Program-made: the position numbers and the translations under genes
Part shown: one piece after another, positions 6,142-12,471 of the stretch
How the letters are laid out: every line of letters starts with the position of its first letter
Numbering within the stretch: the stretch's first letter is position 1
Notes under the pieces: generated by a model
Told to the model about the DNA's origin: nothing
Databases searched by the model: none
Seen by the model: the letters and a program-made list of their open reading frames with translations, nothing else
Origin: a virus
IMG/VR virus record: IMGVR_UViG_3300032356_000010
Coordinates: 1-26,980 of that record
Direction: 5' to 3' (one strand)
DNA: 26,980 bases

Positions 6142-7497
6142 TCAGTTGACGATCCCCTCCCGCTTGATCTTGTACGAACCGCCGACCAGCTCGAGCTGTC
6201 TGTTGATCCGGTCGTAGACGACGGCGGGCTGGAATCCGCCCTCCTCGCCCAGCTCGTGCTCGTAGTCGATGGTTTCGAAATTGTCGAAGTCCTTCTCGGT
6301 GCGGTACACCAGCGTGTTCAGCACGCCGAGCAGCACCTTGTCCTTCTGCACGGCCTCCGTATCGCCGTCGAGGATCTGCGCCAGCGTCTCGTCGTCGATT
6401 GCCTGGTCGCCGCCGATGATGTACAGCTGGTTGCAGTCCGTGCTGGAGCACAGCAGCGGCTGATCGTCTTCGAACGCGATCCGGAACTTGACCTTCGCGG
6501 GCGAGGTCAGCGTCAGCTCCTCCAGAGCGCCGATGGCCGCCAGGTTTTCCCTCATGGCGACGGCCTCCTCGACGACGACCTCCTCCCCGCTCTCCCTGCC
6601 ATGGAAGGTCTCGTAGACCTTCTCGGCGTCCTCGTAGGCGTCCTTCAGCTCGGGTGCGTCCGCAGGCAGCTCCGACCAGGATTCCTCCACCGGCTCCTCT
6701 CCTTCGGGGTTCCGCTCCAGGCGGATCGACGGATTCTGCTGCGACTGCGCGGCATCGGGCGCGTCGTAGCCCCTCAGCGTGCCGTGATGCAGCGCGTAAT
6801 GCAGAGCATCGGCCAGAGGGTCCAGGTCGACGGAGTCGATGTAGCGGCTGTGGAAGCCCTCCCTCGGAGCGCCCCGGTGCAGCCGGTAAACCGGGCTTTC
6901 CGGCGTGCCCTCGGGCATCTCGGTCCAGATCGACAGCGCCAGGCCCAGCGCCGGATCGTACTTGTCCGCCCGCGCGGCGAAGAAGGCTCCCTTGCGGATA
7001 GGCACGCGGTGCTCCGGCTCCGTTGCGGGCGTCTCCTCCCAGGCGTCCTGCAGCTTCCGGAAGATGGTTTCCGCCAGGTAGCGGGACAATACGTCTTCTG
7101 TATCGCCTTCCGGGTTCCTCCGCCTGCCCTGCAGGCCGCGCTTCCGCAGCGATTCGCGGGTCGGGTAGGCGACCAGCTCGTAGCGCCCGCTGGGCATGCG
7201 GTAGACCGAGACGTGGACGAAGATGTTCGGATCCGACGTCGCCAGCAGCAAGCTCACCGTGCGGTCGTAGGGCACGGCGGTGTTGATGTAGTCGGCCATG
7301 CTCAAACCGGCCTGCGCCGCCGCGCGGTCCAGCAGGGAGTTGATCTCGGCCAGCGTCTCGAAGTAGCCCTTGCCGTGCCGGTCGAGGTAATCCATGATCT
7401 TGCGAACCTTGCGGTCCAGCTCGCGGCCCTCGCTGCTCGCCGGATTCTTCGCCGTGGGAACGCCGAGCCGACGGTAGAAGTCTTCCATTCTGCCCAT
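6142..7497 (-). CDS. Multidomain protein with basic-Asn-Pro linkers, unknown
   Basis: 451 aa; the start ATG overlaps the upstream TGA by one base. I do not recognise a family. The protein divides at Asn-Pro motifs: KNP at residues 17-19, RRRNP at 125-129 and ERNP at 261-264. Between them lie a mixed alpha/beta domain (helical hairpin 25-65, then strands NIFVHVSVYR and YELVAYP), a second domain with ALGLALSIWTEMP and HHGTLRGYD, and an acidic C-terminal region (about 265-310, rich in Glu) that leads into a last domain (VKFRIAFEDDQ, CSSTDCNQLYIIGGD, LVYRTEKDFDNFETIDYEHE). No membrane segment. The linker motif is shared with the neighbouring proteins and suggests common handling of these products. 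Confidence 0.6.
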   Translation of the reverse strand: MGRMEDFYRRLGVPTAKNPASSEGRELDRKVRKIMDYLDRHGKGYFETLAEINSLLDRAAAQAGLSMADYINTAVPYDRTVSLLLATSDPNIFVHVSVYRMPSGRYELVAYPTRESLRKRGLQGRRRNPEGDTEDVLSRYLAETIFRKLQDAWEETPATEPEHRVPIRKGAFFAARADKYDPALGLALSIWTEMPEGTPESPVYRLHRGAPREGFHSRYIDSVDLDPLADALHYALHHGTLRGYDAPDAAQSQQNPSIRLERNPEGEEPVEESWSELPADAPELKDAYEDAEKVYETFHGRESGEEVVVEEAVAMRENLAAIGALEELTLTSPAKVKFRIAFEDDQPLLCSSTDCNQLYIIGGDQAIDDETLAQILDGDTEAVQKDKVLLGVLNTLVYRTEKDFDNFETIDYEHELGEEGGFQPAVVYDRINRQLELVGGSYKIKREGIVN

Positions 7498-8714
7498 CAG
7501 TCTGCTGCTCCTTTCAGATCCTCGATGTTGATCAGCTGGGACACGGTCCGCTTCGCCTTGGGGTTGTTGCCCTGCCCGTGCGCGGCGAACGCAATCGCGC
7601 TCCGGGTCCGGTGCAGGAAGTCATCCCGCAGGCAGAGCTTGCACTCGAGGCACCAGACGCGCTCCAGCTTGTTGTTCTTCGCGGCGACCTCGTGCGGGCA
7701 GGGGATGAGGCGGAAACCGTTCTCCGCCATCATCGCCTTGCCCAGTGTGATGACCTGCTCGCCCATCTTCTTCTGCAGGTAATCCGGCACGACGACGCAT
7801 GTTCCGTAACCGCGCCGGTGCGCTTCCTCCAGGTCGTCCACGGTGTCGCAACTGGCCAGCACGCTGATCTCGCGGGGCCACGCCGAGCGCGGCACATCGC
7901 GCCAGCCGTGCGTGTAGTTCCACACGTTCCTGGCGTCCGGCGCTCCGCCCTCGCGCACGCCCGCGCCGGTCAGCCTGCCCTCGGCGAACAGTCTGACTGC
8001 GCTGCCGACGGTTCTGGCCGCAGTCGGAGTCACGCAGTCGCCGACGACATGCAGCCGGACGCCGTTGTTCAGCCGTAGCAGCTGCCAGAACGGGTGCGCC
8101 AGCCGGAGCACGGCGGCCTCGTCCTCGGCCACATCCTCCGGCGTGTAGCGGTTCTTCGACGGATCCTTGCCTATGGCCAGCCTGCTGATGCCCGCCGCTA
8201 CGTTCAGGTGCTTGGTGTGCGCAACCGCCTGAGTGCCTTCCTCGGCGTAGCAGCCCGAATCGTACAGCGGGCAGCGGAAGCCGCTCTCGTTGTTCCTGCC
8301 GTCCGGGCAGCTCGCCTGGGAAACATTGGTGCACATCGTCGGCCCGGTTTTCGAATTGCCGCTGTTGATGCTCGCGTTGGCCAGACGCCGTGGCGACCAC
8401 AGCACGATGGAAGCGATATCCCTCTTCGACTTCGACATGCCTGCATCAAGCAGCGCCTGCTTCAGCCCGTTGAAGCGGTCCTGCAGGTTGGAGGAACTGA
8501 TGAGGGCTTCCACCTTGGCCTTGGAGATGTTGTCCCACTTGGGGCCTTTGCTCTTCTCCTTGGGGTTGCGTGCGCGGAAGCCCAGCGCACGCAGCAGCTC
8601 GGCAGCCGCCTCGAAATCCAGATGCGCGACTTCCCCGCTATCCAGGGGGCGGCTGCCTCCGCGAGGCGTCCAGATCGCGGTGTCGCCGCCAGCTGTCCTC
8701 AGGTTGATCGCCAT
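7497..8714 (-). CDS. GP88/DUF7227-like cysteine-cluster protein
   Basis: 405 aa. A small N-terminal domain (1-46) is joined by RARNPKEKSKG to the main domain. There, four cysteines (C128, C136, C148, C155) lie in NSGNSKTGPTMCTN, ASCPDG, FRCPLYDSGCYAEEG. This is followed by RLHVVGDC, WNYTHGW, ISVLASCDTVDDLEEAHRRG and a C-terminal cluster C339, C355, C358, C361 ahead of IAFAAHG. The order CYA - 'R-h-GD' - 'YTH' - CxxCxxC - 'HG' is the pattern I associate with GP88/DUF7227-type phage proteins, whose function is, to my knowledge, unestablished. The cysteines probably hold zinc or an iron-sulfur cluster. GGAG lies upstream of the ATG. A nucleic-acid or small-molecule-modifying enzyme is possible. 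Confidence 0.6.
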   Translation of the reverse strand: MAINLRTAGGDTAIWTPRGGSRPLDSGEVAHLDFEAAAELLRALGFRARNPKEKSKGPKWDNISKAKVEALISSSNLQDRFNGLKQALLDAGMSKSKRDIASIVLWSPRRLANASINSGNSKTGPTMCTNVSQASCPDGRNNESGFRCPLYDSGCYAEEGTQAVAHTKHLNVAAGISRLAIGKDPSKNRYTPEDVAEDEAAVLRLAHPFWQLLRLNNGVRLHVVGDCVTPTAARTVGSAVRLFAEGRLTGAGVREGGAPDARNVWNYTHGWRDVPRSAWPREISVLASCDTVDDLEEAHRRGYGTCVVVPDYLQKKMGEQVITLGKAMMAENGFRLIPCPHEVAAKNNKLERVWCLECKLCLRDDFLHRTRSAIAFAAHGQGNNPKAKRTVSQLINIEDLKGAAD

Positions 8715-8717
8715 CGC

Positions 8718-9284
8718 CTATGCTGCTCCTTTCCGGGGCTTCCATTTGACGCCGCCGCGAGTGAACTGCTCCGCCCAGTAATCCTCGCCCATGCCGGACC
8801 GGAACTTGCCGCCCGCAATCTGCCTTCCATCGCGCCACAGCGCGAAATGCCCGGTGGAAACCGCGTCGGCGCGGGAGGCGTAGCGGGCCGAGTCGGCGAT
8901 GGACGCGGCATGCGCAGACTCGACGAGCTTCCCCCTGCCGTCGTGCAGGGTGACCATGTAAGGCAGCGCCTCAGCCGGGTTGCGCCTGCCAGCCGCAGCC
9001 ATCTTTTGGAAGCGCTCCTTGCCGTACTTGCGGCGTCCGATCCATGCAGCCAGGGCTTTCGGATCGTCCGCTCCCTTGCGCTTGATCGACTCGGCCAGTT
9101 TCCTGAAGCCCATGTACGGGTTCTTCAGCCGGTAGCCCGCCTTCAGGTAGCGCTGGATCTCGCTGCTGTAAGCAGGCACGATGCGCCGGGTCGAACTCTC
9201 GATCCGGCTGCGCTCTTCGTACACCTCCTGGCTCACCGGAGTGATCGTCTTCTGTCTTTCGTCGATCAGGTAGTAACCCGGCAT
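8718..9284 (-). CDS. Protein with KYG-type helical module between two RNP linkers
   Basis: 188 aa; GAAGGAG sits 6 bases ahead of the ATG. Three segments are separated by basic-Asn-Pro motifs (RLKNP at 52-56, GRRNP at 99-103). The central segment, KALAAWIGRRKYGKERFQ followed by KMAAAG, is a small helical module that I have the impression of seeing repeatedly in environmental phage proteins, often next to an RRNP. The C-terminal segment (LPYMVTLHDGRGKLVESA, SARYASRADAV, HFALWRDGRQIAGG) looks like a small alpha/beta domain. No catalytic residues are evident. The stop lies four bases before the next gene's ATG. Likely a virion-associated or assembly protein, by context only. Confidence 0.6.
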   Translation of the reverse strand: MPGYYLIDERQKTITPVSQEVYEERSRIESSTRRIVPAYSSEIQRYLKAGYRLKNPYMGFRKLAESIKRKGADDPKALAAWIGRRKYGKERFQKMAAAGRRNPAEALPYMVTLHDGRGKLVESAHAASIADSARYASRADAVSTGHFALWRDGRQIAGGKFRSGMGEDYWAEQFTRGGVKWKPRKGAA

Positions 9285-9295
9285 GGAGAACTCCT

Positions 9296-9826
9296 TCACT
9301 CTGCCGGAGCCGCCGGAGCGGGAGCCGGAGCCGGAGCCGGAGCCGCTGCCCGACGCCTGGATCGAATCAGCTCCACCGCACGCTGGCCAGCCGTCGAATG
9401 CTTCAGCCGCGCTTCCTGCAGGGCGCGGTAGTAGTCCGCCTTGGCCTGCAGTTTGGCCGCCTTGTAACCGGCGCGGTCCTTGCGCATGGTGATCAAAAAC
9501 AGAGCGCCGATGCCGATGACCAGCGCCCACTGCCCAAGCGTCCACCGCCCCGGGTTGGCCCACGAGGCCAATTCCGATCCCAGGTCGATTGCGCCAAGGC
9601 CCTGGATCACCGCTTTGCCCGACCGCTGGCCCGGCGGCAACCCGATGGTCGACAGCGCGTTGGCCAGCGGATTCTGCGGCAGCGTCCAGTTCGCGGCGAC
9701 CAGCTCGCCGACTCCGACCGTCCGCGCCACCGGCTGGCGCGGCTGGAACGGATTGTTCGGCACGACAAACCAGCCCGGGATCAGCTCCCCGAGGCCAGGC
9801 GCTGGATGAATGTTCAGGTGAGCCAT
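9296..9826 (-). CDS. Single-pass membrane protein with Ala-Pro tail, unknown
   Basis: 176 aa. An N-terminal region rich in Pro/Asn/Gly (GWFVVPNNPFQPRQP, NWTLPQNPLANAL) leads to a transmembrane helix at about 98-114 (LGQWALVIGIGALFLIT). A basic helix (MRKDRAGYKAAKLQAKADYY) and a C-terminal tail of alternating Ala-Pro follow. By the positive-inside rule the basic helix faces the cytoplasm or virion interior. The Pro-Ala tail is encoded by a GGAGCC-type tandem repeat. It is the last of the run of membrane proteins that begins at 16074. I infer a membrane-embedded virion or envelope-spanning component. Confidence 0.62.
   Translation of the reverse strand: MAHLNIHPAPGLGELIPGWFVVPNNPFQPRQPVARTVGVGELVAANWTLPQNPLANALSTIGLPPGQRSGKAVIQGLGAIDLGSELASWANPGRWTLGQWALVIGIGALFLITMRKDRAGYKAAKLQAKADYYRALQEARLKHSTAGQRAVELIRSRRRAAAPAPAPAPAPAAPAE
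9321..9345. repeat. GGAGCC tandem repeat
   Basis: About four copies of a 6-base unit inside the 9296-9826 gene. On the coding strand they encode the Ala-Pro dipeptide run near the C-terminus. The number of units could vary in frame by slippage. Confidence 0.7.
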
Positions 9827-9830
9827 AGCT

Positions 9831-10274
9831 TCATGCCCTCTTCGCCAAGATGATGACCGCCACCACTGCGGCGGCACCCACGACAAACCACAATCCCGGC
9901 CTGGACACGGCGTCCGCGACGGCCTCTCCGGCTTGGTAAACTCCGGACTGGAACTGGGCGATGCCGCCGGTCGCCTCCAGCCATGCATTGGTGAGCTGTT
10001 GCTGCTGCCGCCGAGTCTCCTGCGCCGATTCCTCCGGGTTCCATGACACCGGATTCCGAATCTGCTCCTCTGTCTTCGGCGCAGCGGGAGGCACAACGGG
10101 AACGCCCTTGCAGCCGATGCCGATCCACCTGCAGTGCCAAGGTTCTCCCATGTTGCACTCGTAGAGCGGACGCACTCCAATCGGCGTGGCGATGATCGAC
10201 GACCAGGTCCCCGTCGGGCACTTGGACGGATCGTCGACCACCTTCACCGTTACGGCTCCCAGTCCGATCATCAT
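9831..10274 (-). CDS. Tail-anchored small membrane protein with MMI N-terminus
   Basis: 147 aa from the ATG at 10274, which overlaps the upstream TGA (ATGA); a GTG three codons earlier is an alternative. It opens MMIGLGAVTVKVV, then has a small Cys region (DPSKCPTGT, LYECNMGEPWHC, GIGCKG) comparable to DPGECPLGT and VRYRC of the 13662-13946 protein. A linker contains IRNPVSWNPEE, then a Gln-rich helix. A C-terminal transmembrane segment (about 126-143, LWFVVGAAAVVAVIILA) ends in KRA. The bulk therefore lies on one side of a membrane with a three-residue tail on the other. Role in virion membrane or envelope complex inferred from the surrounding genes. Confidence 0.62.
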   Translation of the reverse strand: MMIGLGAVTVKVVDDPSKCPTGTWSSIIATPIGVRPLYECNMGEPWHCRWIGIGCKGVPVVPPAAPKTEEQIRNPVSWNPEESAQETRRQQQQLTNAWLEATGGIAQFQSGVYQAGEAVADAVSRPGLWFVVGAAAVVAVIILAKRA

Positions 10275-10606
10275 TGGACCCACTCCGCTTCCACAATCTC
10301 GGCCTTGCCATCGGCTGCGGTCACCGTCACTGCGGATCTGACGCAGCGAGCGCCTTTGCGGCTGCCAACCGCCTTCGGCTTCCGTCCCTTTGCCGTCTGC
10401 TGCATTCCCTTTGCCGTCTGCTGTTGTTGTCCCTCCGCCAGCGTCTGCACCGCGCGTCGCAGCCGGGGCGAGTCCAGCGGTTTCAGCATTTCACGCAGCT
10501 CCGGTTCGAACACCTGGTACACCGCTAGGCAGACAGGATCCCGGCTCGCGATCCGCTCGACGATGCCGAGCAGCAGCAGATCCAGGCGTCCTGTACGGTC
10601 AGCCAT
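10271..10606 (-). CDS. Small helical soluble protein with QQTAKG repeat
   Basis: 111 aa from ATG 10606, chosen because AGGTGA lies 5 bases upstream; a GTG at 10615 overlapping the previous stop is the alternative. It is one of only two genes without a membrane segment in the 9296-16074 stretch. The N-terminal half is helical (LDLLLLGIVERIAS, VYQVFEPELREML). The centre carries a duplicated QQTAKG (encoded by a direct DNA repeat at 10385-10402 and 10406-10423), then a basic stretch (KGRKPKAVGSRKGARC) and a C-terminal strand pair. The basic part could contact nucleic acid or lipid head groups. I do not recognise it. Confidence 0.55.
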   Translation of the reverse strand: MADRTGRLDLLLLGIVERIASRDPVCLAVYQVFEPELREMLKPLDSPRLRRAVQTLAEGQQQQTAKGMQQTAKGRKPKAVGSRKGARCVRSAVTVTAADGKAEIVEAEWVQ

Positions 10607-10611
10607 CGCGT

Positions 10612-10959
10612 TCACCTGTTGGCCAGAACCACTCCCAATACCGCTGCGCTGCCGATGACCACCCAGTTCGGCACGCCCTTGATGATGGTTTGCCCGGTCA
10701 GCGGGCTTTGCGGCGGGCTGGCCGTCCGCTTGATCCCGGCAGTCTCCAGCGGTTCAGGGCAATCCACCTCGAACAGCATGGTCGGATCGAGCATGCACAC
10801 ATTGAAACACTTGCCGTTCTCGGTGCTCTTCATGACCACCCACTGGGTGGCGTCCGTGCACGGACCGGTATAACGGTCAGTACCAGTGTCAGTAACAGTA
10901 GCAGTAGCAGTGTCAGTCAGGATCGCTCCCATGTCGCCAAGGCTAATCGGAATCATCAT
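10612..10959 (-). CDS. Tail-anchored small membrane protein with QSPLTGQ motif
   Basis: 115 aa; GGGAGGAAGCGAAG precedes the paired ATGATG. It opens MMIPISLGDMGAIL, then has a Thr-Asp-rich stretch (encoded by a 6-base-periodic repeat), a Cys-containing domain (TGPCTDATQWVVM, CFNVCM, FEVDCPEP), a linker with QSPLTGQ, and a C-terminal transmembrane helix (VPNWVVIGSAAVLGVVL) followed by only ANR. The QSPLTGQ block is identical in the 11127-11528 protein but encoded by different codons. Most of the protein is probably outside the cytoplasm or on the virion surface side, with the C-terminus buried. It overlaps the upstream gene by 17 bases. Confidence 0.62.
   Translation of the reverse strand: MMIPISLGDMGAILTDTATATVTDTGTDRYTGPCTDATQWVVMKSTENGKCFNVCMLDPTMLFEVDCPEPLETAGIKRTASPPQSPLTGQTIIKGVPNWVVIGSAAVLGVVLANR
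10876..10919. repeat. Short CAGT-type repeat inside a coding region
   Basis: Tandem, imperfect 6-base units (GTCAGT/AACAGT/AGCAGT). On the minus strand they encode the Thr-Asp/Ala-Thr run near the start of the 10612-10959 protein. In-frame unit, so copy-number change would alter only the length of the linker. Confidence 0.65.
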
Positions 10960-11113
10960 CTTCGCTTCCTCCCGAAAGCAGGATCAGCAGCAGCAACGCA
11001 GCGACCGCCAGCAGCAGCGGGTTGATCGAATCCTGCTGCTGCTGCTGCGGCTGGACATGCAGACTCCATCCCTCCGCTCCCGGCATGTTCGTCTGCGGCT
11101 GGCAAATCATCAT
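10943..11113 (-). CDS. 56-aa tail-anchored microprotein
   Basis: 56 aa: MMICQPQTNMPGAEG, a Gln run, then a long hydrophobic helix (INPLLLAVAALLLLILL) and a short, very acidic tail (GGSEDDDSD). The opening MMI matches three neighbours. TAGAGG from the upstream gene's stop lies about 10 bases before the start ATGATG. The small size and single helix recall the minor membrane proteins of membrane-containing phages and phage holins; the acidic rather than basic tail argues mildly against a classical holin. Its 3' end overlaps the next gene by 17 bases, implying coupled translation. Confidence 0.58.
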   Translation of the reverse strand: MMICQPQTNMPGAEGWSLHVQPQQQQQDSINPLLLAVAALLLLILLSGGSEDDDSD

Positions 11114-11126
11114 CGCGGCAAAACCT

Positions 11127-11528
11127 CTAGTCTGATGCGAGAAACAGACCCAATCCAATCGCGCCCGCGAGCAGCAGCATGCCGCCGGACGACGACGACT
11201 GCTGGCGCTGTGTGATGCTCGGCATATTCTGTCCGGTCAAAGGCGACTGCGCACCGGGTGTCCGCCACGCGCCGCCCGCCGCCTGCGCTCCGGTTTCCGG
11301 CAGCATGTAGCTCCACCAATCCGGCGGGTAGGCGTAGTCGATGTCCATATACGGCAAGCCGTAGCCCGATGTGTCTGAATACACATAATCCACTGGCTGC
11401 TGATGAAGCCTCCACCACTCGTAGCCGAAGTCGAAGTTCTCGTCGTAATCGGCGTCCTGAAGCGTGTAGCGGGACAGATCCGAGTAGACGTATTCGACTT
11501 GGCCCAGCGAGCCGGTGCGGATCATCAT
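11127..11528 (-). CDS. Tyr/Asp/Trp-rich tail-anchored protein with QSPLTGQ motif
   Basis: 133 aa; the ATG overlaps the upstream TGA (ATGA). After MMIRTGSLGQVEYV comes a region of about 60 residues dominated by Tyr, Asp and Trp (YVYSDLSRYTL, DENFDFGYEWW, YVYSDTSGYGLPY, DIDYAYPPDWWSYM), with an internal duplication of YVYSD-[LT]-S-[RG]-Y. A linker with QSPLTGQ and a Ser run leads to a C-terminal transmembrane helix (GGMLLLAGAIGLGLFL) and a three-residue tail ASD. The Tyr/Asp-rich part has little hydrophobic core, so it may be an extended adhesive or carbohydrate-binding arm. Composition differs sharply from the neighbours. Confidence 0.6.
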   Translation of the reverse strand: MMIRTGSLGQVEYVYSDLSRYTLQDADYDENFDFGYEWWRLHQQPVDYVYSDTSGYGLPYMDIDYAYPPDWWSYMLPETGAQAAGGAWRTPGAQSPLTGQNMPSITQRQQSSSSGGMLLLAGAIGLGLFLASD

Positions 11529-12019
11529 TGCCACGGCCTCCGGTACGCCTTGACGTAGCGCCACGTCATCCCGCTCATCCCGAGTTGGGACAGGTAGCCG
11601 TGGTACTCGCTCGCCGTCAGGCCCTGGTTGTCGGTCAGCCCGAAGCGCTCGCCGAGCACCGGCGCGTACTCCGCGCACGGAGGCGAGCACAAACCCGCTT
11701 CGATGGCCGCCTGCGCCCGGTAGTAGTTCCACGCGTGCCATCTGTAGCGCCACTCCCCGGTCAGCGACGCCTTCGACGGATCCAGCGCCGCCTGCTTGAG
11801 CACGTCATCCGGCGGCGGCGTGCCGACGCTTTCCGGCATCACGCCAGCAGCGTCGGCTGCAGGATTGCCGGTAGACGGAGCGCTGCTCCCGGTCGCCGGA
11901 GTCCCGCCGCCAGCCGCCGGTGTCCGCTGCTGGATCGCCAGCGTCGAGTTCGGCGTTCGCCGGTTGAGCAAGAGCAGCAGCACCGCCCCGCCGATCAGGA
12001 TCCAGCCCGCGTTGTTCAT
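11525..12019 (-). CDS. N-terminally anchored membrane protein with exposed C-terminal domain
   Basis: 164 aa with the opposite arrangement from its neighbours: MNNAGWILIGGAVLLLLL is an N-terminal signal-anchor followed by RR. A Pro/Ala/Thr/Ser linker (containing TPATGSS and APSTGNP) then leads to a C-terminal domain of about 90 residues (EWRYRWHAWNYYRAQAAIEA, CSPPCAEYAPVLGERFG, ASEYHGYLSQLGMSGMTW). The RR after the helix marks a cytoplasmic or interior side by the positive-inside rule, which would place the C-terminal domain inside; the short N-terminus makes this uncertain. Start overlaps the stop of the previous gene (ATGA). Confidence 0.6.
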   Translation of the reverse strand: MNNAGWILIGGAVLLLLLNRRTPNSTLAIQQRTPAAGGGTPATGSSAPSTGNPAADAAGVMPESVGTPPPDDVLKQAALDPSKASLTGEWRYRWHAWNYYRAQAAIEAGLCSPPCAEYAPVLGERFGLTDNQGLTASEYHGYLSQLGMSGMTWRYVKAYRRPWQ

Positions 12020-12468
12020 CGGTACAGCCTCCTCAACGGCTCAAAGTCATCCTTCCTGTTGTCATCCCGCAGCAGGAAGAACCAGACGGCGAGCGCGGCC
12101 AGAGCGAGCAGCAGCAGCTTGTTCCAGTCGGATGATGCAGCTGTCTGCACCGTCTGCGCAGTCCGGACTAGGACGCCGACGTCCTCGTGTCGGTAGACGT
12201 CCTCGGCAAGCACGTTTCCGCCGTAGAGCGCCTGCACCCGCACCTCATCTCCGGTCGCCAGCTGCTGCGGGAACGGCAGCCGCAAGCAGGTGGGCGTCGC
12301 CGGGCTGCCCGGACCCTCGTAAACCGCGCTGCCGCGAACGAACACCCGGAAGGTCACCTGCGACGGCTGAACGCCGGCAGTCGGCATGTAGCACGTCGAC
12401 AGGTAGCGCTCGGCTGTCGGCACGGTGGACAGCACGTTATGAGCCGAGACGATGCTTCCGGGTGCCAT
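12016..12468 (-). CDS. Tail-anchored beta-rich membrane protein
   Basis: 150 aa; GGAGG lies ahead of the ATG within the last codons of the upstream gene. Residues 1 to about 100 are beta-rich and include two cysteines (STCYMPTAG, TPTCLRLPF), SQVTFRVFVRGSAVY and GDEVRVQALYGGNVL, suggesting a small Ig-like domain exposed outside the cytoplasm. A C-terminal helix (NKLLLLALAALAVWFFLL) follows, then a 20-residue charged tail (RDDNRKDDFEPLRRLYR), the longest tail in the set. I infer a membrane-tethered spike or vertex-type subunit, or a component of an envelope-spanning complex. Confidence 0.6.
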   Translation of the reverse strand: MAPGSIVSAHNVLSTVPTAERYLSTCYMPTAGVQPSQVTFRVFVRGSAVYEGPGSPATPTCLRLPFPQQLATGDEVRVQALYGGNVLAEDVYRHEDVGVLVRTAQTVQTAASSDWNKLLLLALAALAVWFFLLRDDNRKDDFEPLRRLYR

Positions 12469-12471
12469 AAC

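Noticed and set aside
5842-7782. A 646-codon plus-strand reading frame
   Set aside because: It lies antisense to well-supported genes, is built of Leu/Val/Arg/Gln-rich low-information sequence and has no ribosome binding site. High-GC codon bias of the minus-strand genes opens this frame.
10943-11113. Holin assignment for the 56-aa membrane protein
   Set aside because: Single helix with an acidic tail and no lysis genes nearby; it fits the tail-anchor series at least as well.
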